NCBI RefSeq assembly: GCF_025567525.1
Contig: NZ_JAOQJY010000001.1
Location: forward strand, 372,001-436,000
Source: Gallintestinimicrobium propionicum
Lineage (GTDB): Bacteria > Bacillota > Clostridia > Lachnospirales > Lachnospiraceae
Length of the DNA: 64,000 bases
Reading direction: 5' to 3'
Shown in pieces: positions 8,966 to 18,129 of this stretch (the stretch's first letter is position 1; each line of letters begins with the position of its first letter). The notes under the pieces were generated by a model. That model was not told the DNA's origin. It did no database searches and worked only from the letters and a program-made list of their open reading frames with translations. A program made the translations under genes and the position numbers.

Positions 8966-10378
8966 ATGAGCGGATTTTTTGGAGTAGCATCAAAAGAAGA
9001 CTGTATTTTTGACCTGTTTTTCGGAACGGACTATCATTCCCATCTGGGAACAAGGCGTGCCGGAATGACGGTTTATCACCAAAAGGAAGGCTTTCATCGA
9101 GCAATTCACAACATTGAAAACACTCCTTTCCGAACCAAATTTGACAAAGACTTGAACAACTTAAGCGGACATCTCGGAATCGGCTGTATCTCCGACTATG
9201 AGCCTCAGCCCCTGCTGATCCGCTCTCACCATGGCACATATGCAATCATGACCATCGGCAAAATCAACAACATCGATACGATCGTCGATAAGATCATGAA
9301 CTCATCCCCTACCCATTTCTTTGAATTGAGCGGCGGTGAAATCAACGCAACCGAAGCCGTTGCTGCTCTGATCAACCAGAAAGAAAACCTGATCGAGGGC
9401 ATTCAGTACGCGCAGGATATCATCGACGGTTCCATGTCGATCGTCCTTTTAACCCCCAAGGGAATCTACGCAGCCCGCGACAAGCTGGGACGTACCCCGA
9501 TTTCCCTCGGACGCAAGGAAGGTGCGCACTGTCTCGCTTTTGAAGGATTTTCCTATTTAAACCTCGGCTATCAGCCACTGCGGGAGCTCGGTCCCGGAGA
9601 AATCGTCATCATGACTCCCGAAGGGGTCCGCACGCTGGTCGCTCCAGGCAAAAAGATGAAAATCTGCACATTCCTCTGGATTTATTATGGATATCCCTCT
9701 TCCACCTACGAAGGTATCAGCGTGGAGCGCATGCGTTATAACTGCGGCGCTGCCCTCGCAAAAAGAGATTCCGGCACGATTCATCCCGATATCGTCGCAG
9801 GCGTACCGGATTCCGGCGTTGCACATGCCATCGGTTACGCCAATGAATCCGGTATTCCCTATTCCAGACCGTTTATCAAATATACGCCTACCTGGCCGCG
9901 TTCCTTTATGCCGACCATGCAGAGCCGCCGAAACCTCATCGCAAAGATGAAGCTGATCCCGGTTCATGACCTGATTCAGAACAGAAGCCTGCTGTTGATT
10001 GACGACTCCATTGTCCGTGGTACACAGCTGCGGGAAACAACTGAATTTTTATACCAAAGCGGTGCAAGAGAGGTACATATCCGTCCCGCATGTCCTCCCC
10101 TGCTCTATGGCTGTAAATACTTAAACTTCTCCCGTTCCTCTTCGGAGATGGATCTGATCACCCGCCGTGTCATTCAGGACATGGAGGGCACCGATAAGTA
10201 TCCGAACCTCGAGGTTTATGCAGACCCCGAATCCGATCAGTATCAGGAAATGATCCGCCGGATCTGCAGCCAGTTAAAGTTCACAACCCTGCGCTACCAC
10301 AGGCTCGACGATATGATCGAATCTGTTGGCCTGGACAAAGACAAGCTCTGCACCTACTGCTGGGATGGTCGAGAATGA
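8966..10378 (+). CDS. purF: Amidophosphoribosyltransferase homologue with Ser in place of the nucleophile Cys
   Basis: The protein has 470 residues with an N-terminal Ntn glutaminase fold and a C-terminal phosphoribosyltransferase fold. PurF makes phosphoribosylamine from PRPP and glutamine. The PRPP site LLLIDDSIVRGTQ is near residues 345-357. Cysteines of the iron-sulfur type are seen in KICTF, ACPPLLYGC and CTYC. The start MSGFFGVAS aligns with the M-C-G-V-x-G of active enzymes, so the catalytic Cys is replaced by Ser2. The enzyme may use ammonia or another partner, or serve a different role. A GGAGG site precedes the ATG. The downstream terminator is split by an island. Confidence 0.85.
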   Translation: MSGFFGVASKEDCIFDLFFGTDYHSHLGTRRAGMTVYHQKEGFHRAIHNIENTPFRTKFDKDLNNLSGHLGIGCISDYEPQPLLIRSHHGTYAIMTIGKINNIDTIVDKIMNSSPTHFFELSGGEINATEAVAALINQKENLIEGIQYAQDIIDGSMSIVLLTPKGIYAARDKLGRTPISLGRKEGAHCLAFEGFSYLNLGYQPLRELGPGEIVIMTPEGVRTLVAPGKKMKICTFLWIYYGYPSSTYEGISVERMRYNCGAALAKRDSGTIHPDIVAGVPDSGVAHAIGYANESGIPYSRPFIKYTPTWPRSFMPTMQSRRNLIAKMKLIPVHDLIQNRSLLLIDDSIVRGTQLRETTEFLYQSGAREVHIRPACPPLLYGCKYLNFSRSSSEMDLITRRVIQDMEGTDKYPNLEVYADPESDQYQEMIRRICSQLKFTTLRYHRLDDMIESVGLDKDKLCTYCWDGRE

Positions 10379-10387
10379 AGCAAAAAA

Positions 10388-10406
10388 GAGAGCCGTAAGG
10401 CTCTCT
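10388..10406 (+). terminator. purF terminator hairpin, tail removed by island insertion
   Basis: AGAGAGCC (10388-10395) pairs with GGCTCTCT (10399-10406). The T-run that follows this hairpin in the other copies of the repeat is missing; TTTTTTGCGCTACTTC is instead found at 16960, after the island. Confidence 0.7.
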
Positions 10407-10454
10407 GCTGGTAAGACAGTAAAATCAAATTTCTTGGAACAGGCATGATCTCGG

Positions 10455-12005
10455 TCATGCCTGTTCCGCTTTTAGCAGCTCATCCACGGGAATGTAGCCC
10501 ACAAGGTCGTACTCGATATGTACCTTCTGCCTGTGCTTGCCGCTGGACTTGTCAGGTGCGTCCACATAGACCGCCTTCACAAGCTCTCTGAGGGCATAGG
10601 GGGTCAGCTCCGTGAGGGTGCTGCTCCTCTTTACCCGCTGAACAAACTGCTCTATATTCTCTGCCTGTTGTTCCTGTTCATGGATTTGCTGTTGCAGATT
10701 CTTGACCTCGGCTTTGAGGTCTTTCTGTTCCTCAGTGTAGTTCTTGCTCATCATGGCGAAGCGTTCATCGTCCAGCCGACCGGCAACATTGTCCTCGTAA
10801 ATGCGGATGAAAAGACGGTCAAGCTCTCCGATTCGTTTCTCAGCCTGTGCCAGCCGCTTTTGATACAGCCGCAGAGATTCCTCGCTCTGCATACGGAGCT
10901 TTTGCTCCATTTCAGAACGAAAATAGGCCTCGTAGCGAGTGACTACCGATATGACCTCCTGAATGTGCTTCCAGACGATCTGTTCCAGCACAACAGCACG
11001 GATATAATGTCCGCTGCACTTATCCTTGTTGGCACGATGGGTGGAGCAGATAAAGAAGTCCTACCTCTTTTCAAAATAGCTGGTGGTGGAGTAGTAGAAC
11101 TTCTGCTTGCAGTCGTTGCAGAACACCAAGCCGAAGAACATATTGCTCTTGCCCGTTGCCGTTCTGCGATGCCGCTGCTGCCTGATCTCCTGCACCTTAT
11201 CAAAGACTTCCAGAGAGATGATCGCCGGGTGGGTGTTATAGAAAATCTTGCGATTCTCTATTGGATTTTCCCGCTGCTTCTTATCCCAGATGGAGTTGGT
11301 GTAGGTCTTGAAATTGACCGTGCAGCCCGTGTACTCCATGTATTCGAGGATATAAGCAACGATGCTTTCGTGCCAGCGGTACTCATTCTCCGGAGTCTGA
11401 TGCGGTGTTTTTCTGCCCTCCCGCTGTTTGTAAGCGGTGGGATTCAGCACCTTTTCCTTTTCCAGCAAGGCGGCGATCTGGCTCGGCCCTTTTCCCTCCA
11501 TACAGAGCGCAAAGATCCGCTTCACGACCCGTGCCGCTTCCTCGTCAATCACCCATTTCTTAGGATCGTCAGAGTCACGTTTGTAGCCGTAGGGAACGTT
11601 GGTAGTCAAGCGCTCTCCACGCTCCCCCTTTGCCTTGTTGACGGCACGGATTTTGCGGCTGGTATCCTTGGAATACCACTCGTTGAACCAGTTCTTGATA
11701 CCAGCCATGTCGCTGTCGGTGCTGTTGGAATCGATGGTGTCGAAGTGGTCGTTGATGGCAATATACCGCACGCCGTACTGAGGAAACGTGTAGTTGATAT
11801 AAAGCCCTGTCAGCGAAGAATTACGACCGAGTCTTGAAAGGTCTTTCGTAATCACCACTTCCACATGACCGGCTTCAATTTCCGCAAGCATCTTCTGAAA
11901 ACCGGGGCGGTTGGAAAAATCCATGCCACTGTACCCGTCATCAATAAAGAATGTCGGGTTCGGAAAGTGCTGAGATTTTGCATACTCCATTAACATGATC
12001 TGCTG
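10455..12005 (-). pseudogene. Large serine recombinase (TnpX/TndX type), N-terminus lost and amber codon inside
   Basis: The frame reads DDGYSGMDF, KDLSRLGRNSSLTGLY and AINDHFDT of the resolvase domain, then the recombinase domain (DPKKWVIDEEAARVVKRIF), the zinc ribbon with FCNDCKQK and CSTHRANKDKCSGHY, and a C-terminal coiled coil. The first 40 or so residues, which hold the catalytic Ser, are missing: an in-frame TGA and foreign sequence stand just upstream of 12005. A TAG at 11063-11061 interrupts the frame after YFEKR; both sides stay in the same frame, so it is one C-to-T type change in a Gln codon. The protein should be inactive. Confidence 0.9.
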
Positions 12006-12013
12006 ATTTCAGA

Positions 12014-12391
12014 TTGGGTTGGAGCGATCTTGATATTCTTGTATTGACAAGCAAGCAAATAACGGAGGAACAGGCAAAATCGCTCGTTGGACTTCGCCAA
12101 GCTATGCTTGTAGATGAACCCGATAATCCCTATTACCGTTCTTTTGAGTGCGGGATGCTCACCCTGGATGCGTTCCTCTCAAAGAAAACTGACCGTGTAG
12201 TATATTGGGGCACAAGCGGAGAACGAATTACCGATAGTTATGCGTTTGACAGCTTCGGCATGGCAGAGCTGGTCGAGAGCAGCGTCCTCTTGTACGGAAA
12301 GGATATACGAAAGGAACTGAAATATCCCACTTTCCACGAATTGTATGCCGACGTTAAACGACACTATATTCGTTCAAGTGCTACTGCGTAG
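12014..12391 (+). pseudogene. Nucleotidyltransferase domain fragment
   Basis: The first residues GWSDLDILVL match the metal-binding motif of nucleotidyltransferases (G-S/W-x-SDxDxxV), which normally stands about 30-45 residues into the protein, so the N-terminus is missing. It ends at a TAG after 125 residues, shorter than aminoglycoside or antitoxin-type members. The break at 12005-12014 is shared with the decapitated recombinase, which points to a deletion that removed both 5' ends. Confidence 0.6.
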
Positions 12392-12816
12392 CAAAACGGA
12401 CGAACACCGTCAATGGTCAAGATGAACGGCTACGCCGCCATTGACAGCGCCCGTCCGTTTCGCTTTTTGGCAGACAAGGCGGCGGTTGCCGCCGATTTCC
12501 ATTTGGGAAATGGCGCTTGCTAACATGGGAAACGGAGAATAGCAAGCACAGCAAGTGTAGCTACACTTGCGAAAACCGGCGTGGTACGACCTGGATTTCC
12601 TTACAGAATAGCAAGCAAATCCGGTGAGTACCCACACCGGAGCTTGCCATTCTGGCAAGCAATGCACGGCGGTACCCACTCGTGCGTTTTGCAAAATTTC
12701 AACCGTGCTTACCTTTTGCAAAACCTTGTTGGGAAACATCCCAATCCCTTTAACAATTTCAAGGAAATTGGCTACACTCCTGCGAAGCTGAACATCAATC
12801 TATCTTGAAAAGTGAG
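12392..12816. other. Non-coding stretch with hairpins, possible oriT region
   Basis: No convincing gene is seen. The stretch holds AAAACGGACG...CGTCCGTTT (about 12391-12460), CCGGTG...CACCGG (12621-12640) and a perfect GCTTGCCA-TTC-TGGCAAGC hairpin (12642-12660), then a mobC fragment on the other strand. Hairpins next to mobC are usual for a transfer origin of mobilizable elements, but no nick site can be proved by eye. Confidence 0.4.
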
Positions 12817-13011
12817 TCAGGGATTTTTCGGCTCACAGCGTTCAGGAAAATCCGTTTTTCCCTCATATCCGTCGATTGCCACTTGGCGAAGGTAAGCGCT
12901 CATATTCTCTATCCCAAGCTGCGCCATCCTCGCCTTTATCAAGCCGAGTTCTTTTTCATCTACGAAAAATTTGACCTGTATCGGTCGCTTGCGGTTCCTG
13001 TTGTCTGGCAT
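12817..13011 (-). pseudogene. MobC-like relaxosome protein, truncated
   Basis: The 64-residue frame begins with a good GAGGA site and shows RKRPIQVKFFVDEKELGLI and QLGIENMSAYLRQVAIDGY, typical of the ribbon-helix-helix start of MobC accessory proteins. Intact members have about 110-130 residues; after IDGY the sequence changes to an unrelated short tail. No relaxase gene is left in the island. Confidence 0.65.
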
Positions 13012-13094
13012 CGGGATTCCTCTTTACTCCTACGGATTATTTCCAATCAAAACCGATCGATTATTGATATGCAGTTCTGTGTTCTCCTACAAAA

Positions 13095-14413
13095 TCACGC
13101 ATAGAATACGCTTGTAAATGCCTGCTCCTGAACCTTCATCTTCGCGGTAAACTCTGAATAATTCTGCGCATCTATAGGAATTTTCAAGCCATGCTTGATA
13201 ACGCTGATGTCGTCACGCGCCATAACATTTTTCTCATAGGTCAAACCACGGTTCAACCACAATTTCAAATCGTCAGACCCTTCCACTTCTGGATAGAGAT
13301 AGTAACCAGCCTTTGCATCAAACCGGAACATATAGGCAAGCACTTGTAAATAATCTCGATTGCCAATGTTGTCAAGGGGCTTATACTTCGCGTCAGCAAT
13401 GATCCGTGGTTCGCTATTCCGGCTGATGAAATCGGGATAGATCAAGCCTACATTTCCATCAAACAGTCTCTGAGCGCCTGTGCCGCTCTTGTTCATTGGG
13501 TGGTAGAAGATATCTTCAATGAGCAAGTTAATATATTTCTCCCACAGCCATGCACCGTCAAACAGAATACCGTATATCTGCCTCGCTCCCGTGCCGATTT
13601 GATGTTTCTGGTGTCGGAGGATTAAGAGACACAACCTTTGTAATGCGAGATACTCTCTGAAATAAGCGTGGCGGACGGGTATTCTTTTTATTCTGTTCAA
13701 TGATCTTCTGCCTGTCATACGGCTCATATCCCGGAGTCGCATCTATAACGAGTTTTACCTCGTCTTTCAATTTGATAAGAAGTTTATTCCCATAAGGCTT
13801 TCTTTTGATAAACTCTATGGTATGCCGCACCAGCTCCATCAAACTGTTATCATAAGAAAACTCTCGCTGGCTGTATGCAACATTACCAACAAACGGGGTG
13901 TTCTTTTCTATATGCCTTGCGACATCAATGGTGCCTTTTACATTTCCATCATTGTACCTGTGGCGGATATACTTTTTGAACAAGCCCTTCCGCATCGCTG
14001 CTTTGAGGTAATACGGAAACAGAAACAGCAGAAAATTGAACAGCCGATTGTCTTGATTGGCATCGGAGTTCAAATCTACGATGTTTGGAAAGTCCAAAAC
14101 TTCATCTAAAAGATACTGGAAAAAGTAATCCTCACCCTCTCCGCAAAAACGGGACGCGATCACAAGTCGCTCATCACCGTAGCCGAGAAAGCCCATCACA
14201 TTGCCGGAGCGATAGGTGTCATTGACGCTTTGGAGGATCATCTGATCTTGCGTAATATCCTCTGCATCCTTTACGGTTTCAGGAAATACGAACACACCTT
14301 CACGCTCAAGCTGTTCCAATGTTTTATCTGCAATTTTGCCTGTCAGCCTCGCTACTTGAGAAAAGGCATCTTTTTTCTGCTGGGAGTTATCCTTGATCCT
14401 GAGCAGCTTCATT
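13095..14413 (-). pseudogene. mcrC: McrC subunit of McrBC-type restriction system, frameshifted
   Basis: McrC is the nuclease partner of McrB; the complex cuts DNA with modified cytosines. The first frame (14413 to about 13680) covers the N-terminal domain to EQNKKN, and the second frame (13680 to 13095) continues with RHAYFREYLALQRLCLLIL and the PD-(D/E)xK nuclease part (YPDFISRN...IIADAKYKPL). One extra base near 13680, in AAGAATACCCG, explains the break. ATG at 14413 follows GAGGTG by 6 bases; the gene overlaps mcrB by 27 bases. The frameshift should abolish function unless it is a sequencing error or programmed. Confidence 0.85.
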
Positions 14414-16483
14414 CGCATCACCTCTGGCAGGTTTCTGATAGCCGTATGCCCTTACGAACCGATTCATAATTCCTTCCTCATCGTACATTCCCTGAATGTA
14501 TTCCTGTAGAAGCGGTTGCAGATAATCAGTCCAAAGCTGGTCAAAATCAAGTGTTTTCAACTTCAGAAAGTAAGACGCTCCGATCTGATAATTTTCATTC
14601 AGATCCTCGACCTCTGCGATTGCCTTATTGAGTGCAGCCATCCTTCTGATTGCCTCAGCCTCCAACTCCTCGTTTTCCAGCGACGCAAGCATCTCAAGGC
14701 GCTCATCCGCTCTGAGTTCTACGAAACGGAAACGACGACGCATGGCAAAATCAAAGCTGTCCACAGAGCGGTCGATATCGTTCATGGTGCCGATGATATA
14801 GACATTTTCAGGAATATAGAACTTTTCGCCGGGGTCAGAGTGCAGATTGGAATACTGCGTGGAGATCTCTCCGGTTTTACCGCGATAACCGGGATCTATT
14901 GCAAAGAACAGTTCACCGAAAATCTTTGAAATCTCGCCGCGGTTGATTTCATCTATGATGAATATGTATTTTTTCAGTTCCTCCTGTTTTGCCTTTGCTT
15001 TTGAAACTGTACCTTTCTTCGCTTTGATTGCTTTATAGATAGCAAAGTCATAGGAGTATCCTTGCGTAGCAAACGTCTTTCCGAAAAAGGACGTGATATC
15101 CTTTATTTTTTCAAACTTCTGCCCGGATTCCAGCATCTTCCGAACTTCATCCAAACTCAGAGCAAGCCTGTTGACAGATGCGTTTCCGGGAATAGAAATA
15201 TGGATATGCCCGTCATCCACACCAGTAATGGTAAATTCATTTCCATTAATCGTCTTAAATGTGTTAACGCCAAACTCAACGCCGGAGAAAAACTCTGTCA
15301 TGGATTCTTGAACCGTGACTTCCTTTTCTACGGTTTCTCTGGATTTTTGGGAGTCCTCATAGTTCTTTCTGGCACGGGCAACAAACTTCTTGAAAATGCC
15401 ATCCTGCAATTCAAAGCCCATTGTCCCATCATCATTGATTTTCGGTCTTAATCCTTCAACAAAATCAGAGTAGTCATAACTCGGATGGAACTGAACAAAC
15501 TCAACCTGTTTTTTCTGCTCGTCAGTAAGGCAAGTGTAGTTGTCCTCATAACCATTGCTGATAATATCCGTAGCGATTTCTTTGGCAAGATAAGATTTTC
15601 CGGTACCGGGCGCACCTCTGAAAATCAGATTTTTTGATTCAATCAGCATGGATGAGTAGGGGTTTCGGTATTCCGCAGGCTGTTGGCCACGATCATCTCG
15701 ACTCGCAATCTCTCTTTCTGACACCACGGTTTCCTTTTCATCTTTTTCGCGGTATATCAGGACAAATTGATCTCCACGCTCACCGAAATGCTTCAAACAC
15801 TCCTGAACGAAAATAAGTGTAGAGAAGGTGTTCCAACTGTAAATAACAAACATACGACCGTTATCATAGCTATAGTCCATATGTTCGAATGTGTTTCGAT
15901 GTTTTTTGAATTCTTCTACGCTTGTATAAATGCCGCAGATCATCTCGCGATTGGGGTTATATCTGCATACAGGAAAACTTTCCTTTTCCTCAACAGACAG
16001 GGCGGCAATTTGCTTTTCAAATATCTGGCAGGCAAGACGTGGCAGAGTCAGATTGGAATTTCTTTTTTCGCCTTTACTGTAGGCGCGTCTGATTATTTCT
16101 CCGTTTGCTTTCTGAAAATAGGCATCCAGCGGCTTATAATTGTCACCAAGGCTCAGATTATCCATCGTGAAGCGTTCGTCCGTAGAGGAAACACTTTCAG
16201 CAGTGATTATGAGCATATATTTTTCCTGCTGCTTCTCCTCAATTACGAAGCCCATGTTTTCCAGATAGTCCTTTGCGTCAACGCTGTTAAAGGATTCTGT
16301 TGAAATATCTGCGCCGTTGGCCAAATGGTCAGCAACGGCTACTACATACTTCGGCGGATACTTTTTCCCATTCTCAGACACAAGAACATATTTTACGCTC
16401 GTATTATGTTCGGGAACTCCGTTCTCGTCGATAAATTTCAGGGCATCAATAACATCCTGCTTTTTCAGCTTAGGTATAGCCAT
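14387..16483 (-). CDS. mcrB: McrB-type AAA+ GTPase of a restriction system
   Basis: The protein has 698 residues from the ATG at 16483, which has a strong GGAGGTG site; an upstream ATG at 16510 lacks one. McrB motors are GTP-driven rings that translocate DNA and feed McrC. Walker A GAPGTGKS is at 290-297, Walker B FIIDEINRGEISKIFGEL at about 508-525, and the McrB signature GTMNDIDRS with MRRRF at 565-585. The N-terminal 80 residues carry a YPPKYVVAVA...DYLENMGF motif seen in heads of several restriction proteins; residues 85-250 are a further unassigned domain, probably for target recognition. About 110 extra residues sit between Walker A and B. Confidence 0.9.
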   Translation of the reverse strand: MAIPKLKKQDVIDALKFIDENGVPEHNTSVKYVLVSENGKKYPPKYVVAVADHLANGADISTESFNSVDAKDYLENMGFVIEEKQQEKYMLIITAESVSSTDERFTMDNLSLGDNYKPLDAYFQKANGEIIRRAYSKGEKRNSNLTLPRLACQIFEKQIAALSVEEKESFPVCRYNPNREMICGIYTSVEEFKKHRNTFEHMDYSYDNGRMFVIYSWNTFSTLIFVQECLKHFGERGDQFVLIYREKDEKETVVSEREIASRDDRGQQPAEYRNPYSSMLIESKNLIFRGAPGTGKSYLAKEIATDIISNGYEDNYTCLTDEQKKQVEFVQFHPSYDYSDFVEGLRPKINDDGTMGFELQDGIFKKFVARARKNYEDSQKSRETVEKEVTVQESMTEFFSGVEFGVNTFKTINGNEFTITGVDDGHIHISIPGNASVNRLALSLDEVRKMLESGQKFEKIKDITSFFGKTFATQGYSYDFAIYKAIKAKKGTVSKAKAKQEELKKYIFIIDEINRGEISKIFGELFFAIDPGYRGKTGEISTQYSNLHSDPGEKFYIPENVYIIGTMNDIDRSVDSFDFAMRRRFRFVELRADERLEMLASLENEELEAEAIRRMAALNKAIAEVEDLNENYQIGASYFLKLKTLDFDQLWTDYLQPLLQEYIQGMYDEEGIMNRFVRAYGYQKPARGDANEAAQDQG

Positions 16484-16950
16484 GCTGCACCTCCTCGAAA
16501 GTGTGTACACACATTATGTCACAAGGATAGCTCTGTTTTCAATACGATACCCAGAATTTATCGCCCTAAAATGTAACTTTTCTACGAATATAAGCTGATT
16601 TTCAGTTTCCCCAGTGTCGAACATACTCTGCATCGAAATACCCCTCTATCGACTTTACGGTTTTGTGGGGTATTTTGCACGACCGTAAATATGCGCACTT
16701 CCCAGCGAACCGTATACCTTATACAGCGATTCGCTGTTTCACAAAGGAACTGCATGAGAGCGATAACTATTTCACCCTTTTTACTATCCTTGCTTTACAG
16801 AGCAGAAAGCCGGTGATTTTCAACCCTTAGATGTACAAAAACAGGCAGCACCCAACCGACGTTGAGTGCCGCCTGTTTTGTTGTCCAATCCTGCTTGGCA
16901 GATGCCGATTTTGTAGTTTTCTCAAATTACTGTCTTATCGGCACACGGCA
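16484..16950. other. Right end of island, non-coding
   Basis: No gene is seen. The stretch contains a hairpin (16837-16879, AAAACAGGC with GCCTGTTTT and a T-rich flank, a likely terminator) and the right inverted end at 16927-16942. Confidence 0.5.
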
Positions 16951-17139
16951 AAGGCTCTCTTTTTTGCGCTACTTCTAAATTCCCGTTAGGGAATTTAGAA
17001 GGTTCCTTTTTTTATTTTTAACGGAGAGACGAAAAGATATCGTCTCTCCTGAAAGTCCAATCGATTTGAGCATCTGCAAGAGGCTTGATTGGTTCTATCA
17101 ACAGCAGTATATGCAGATATATGAAAAGTATGAGCCCTA
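16951..17139. other. Second half of split terminator repeat, plus a short open 3' coding remnant
   Basis: 16951-17010 holds GGCTCTCTTTTTTGCGC and the TAAATTCCC...GGGAATTTA hairpin of the repeated terminator. A GGAGAGACGA/TCGTCTCTCC hairpin is at 17023-17050. A frame without start runs to a TAA near 17142 and ends DLSICKRLDWFYQQQYMQIYEKY, reminiscent of the tail of Spo0E-like phosphatases, but too short to call. Confidence 0.3.
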
Positions 17140-18042
17140 TTAAAAATGGCTTTTCCAGTCGGATGGAAAATTTAGTCTTCGCAAATCGCAAACATCAGAA
17201 TATTCCTTCAATAACCGTTTGGAATCTGCCGCAAAAGTCGTCCAGGAATCATCGGTTGGACGAAGATACTTCATAGAAAGCATAATCTGATATAAACCAT
17301 TATATCGGGGATGCGGCTGGATGATATCAGAATAAATAAGTTGTGGTCTAGTGCTGATGGTGCGGTTGTAAATACGACCGTTGTGGGCACAAATATTTCG
17401 CATTATAGAAACAGCCTGAATCCAGGATGTAAACATATCTTTTGATGGATGAATAGCTTGTCCCTTGCTGTTTTGAAATTTATAATTTTTAATCAGCTCA
17501 GAAAATGCGCTGTCACCGCCGGTTTTCATATTTTTGATGATTTTTGATATGGTTCCGAACGACATTACCTCGACAACTGCCCATATGGGAACCGCTCCAT
17601 CGTGATTATTGAAGTTATGCTCTATGAAAACATCATTTGAACGACTGATTTCAGCTGCAATAGTACTCTGATTTTTCCAGAATGTTTTCTTATCTTTAAA
17701 TACAGAGGGATCGTTTAAAACGAGAGCATCCTGGGTGATCTGGAACGCATTAACAAGTCGTGATCTTAACGCAACTTCAATTTGTGATAAATAGCGGAAC
17801 AATAAATGGGACAGCTCTGTATCAAAATGGTACAATTTTATAACATCAGACAGGGTTGTTCCTTTTATATACTTTTTGGTTGCGGGATCAATAAGATGAA
17901 AGCTGTATCCCTTCAATCGATAATAACCAATCGTTGTTAATGCCATTTCAGCTGTGTCATTTGCGTCGATTACCATTCCAGCGTCCTTGAGTTTTTGGAT
18001 TAGTTGTGTAACGGATAGAAAATTCTTAGGATATGTATACAT
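17140..18042 (-). CDS. Abi_2 family (AbiD/AbiF) abortive infection protein with HEPN motif
   Basis: The protein has 300 residues, the usual length for Abi-like (PF07751) proteins. The family hallmark at the start, LSVTQLIQKLKDAGM...TTIGYYRLKGYSF, and YHFDTELSHLLFRYLSQIEVALRSRLVNAF in the middle are clear. The HEPN-type RNase motif R-x4-H is RNICAH at residues 215-220, followed by NGRIYNR. Such proteins stop growth of phage-infected cells, probably by RNA cleavage. GGGAGGTG precedes the ATG. A promoter and a short hairpin RNA with terminator stand directly upstream, as known for abiF loci that carry a conserved RNA motif. It lies beside the McrBC island. Confidence 0.9.
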   Translation of the reverse strand: MYTYPKNFLSVTQLIQKLKDAGMVIDANDTAEMALTTIGYYRLKGYSFHLIDPATKKYIKGTTLSDVIKLYHFDTELSHLLFRYLSQIEVALRSRLVNAFQITQDALVLNDPSVFKDKKTFWKNQSTIAAEISRSNDVFIEHNFNNHDGAVPIWAVVEVMSFGTISKIIKNMKTGGDSAFSELIKNYKFQNSKGQAIHPSKDMFTSWIQAVSIMRNICAHNGRIYNRTISTRPQLIYSDIIQPHPRYNGLYQIMLSMKYLRPTDDSWTTFAADSKRLLKEYSDVCDLRRLNFPSDWKSHF

Positions 18043-18064
18043 GGCTCACCTCCCTCTGGGTATA

Positions 18065-18123
18065 AAAAGTCCCGCCGGGTTGCGCATTCTTGCAAAACAA
18101 GACTAAGCGTGGCGGGTTCTGTT
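18065..18123 (-). ncRNA. Candidate abiF-associated small RNA
   Basis: From a predicted start near 18123 the minus strand reads about 59 bases that fold into an outer stem CCCGCC (18116-18111) with GGCGGG (18076-18071), closed by a T5 run at 18069-18065. Inside, TCTTG pairs with CAAGA over a short loop, and GCG/CGC segments flank it. The RNA would stop before the Abi ribosome binding site. Conserved structured RNAs are known upstream of abiF genes; whether this one fits the published consensus needs a covariance search. Confidence 0.65.
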
Positions 18124-18129
18124 AAGTAT

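Larger units (their letters stand above)
10397..16960. mobile_element. Decayed mobilizable island with serine recombinase and McrBC
   Basis: AAGGCTCTCT is at both ends (10397-10406 and 16951-16960). Joining the flanks rebuilds the terminator repeat seen intact at 26594-26738, which gives the empty site. Inside the ends are imperfect inverted repeats GCTGGTAAGACAGTAA (10407-10422) and TTACTGTCTTATCGGC (16927-16942), matching at 14 of 16 bases. Contents on the minus strand are mcrB, mcrC (frameshifted), a mobC fragment and a broken large serine recombinase, plus a nucleotidyltransferase fragment on the plus strand. It appears immobile now. Exact crossover bases cannot be fixed from one sequence. 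Confidence 0.75.

Noticed and set aside
10518..11837. Long plus-strand open frame of 439 residues opposite the recombinase
   Set aside because: It is the antisense shadow of the recombinase gene, with low-complexity Leu-rich content, no ribosome binding site and no family pattern.
17013..17142. Spo0E-like C-terminal peptide on the plus strand
   Set aside because: There is no start codon and the similarity covers about 25 residues only, so it may be chance or a remnant.
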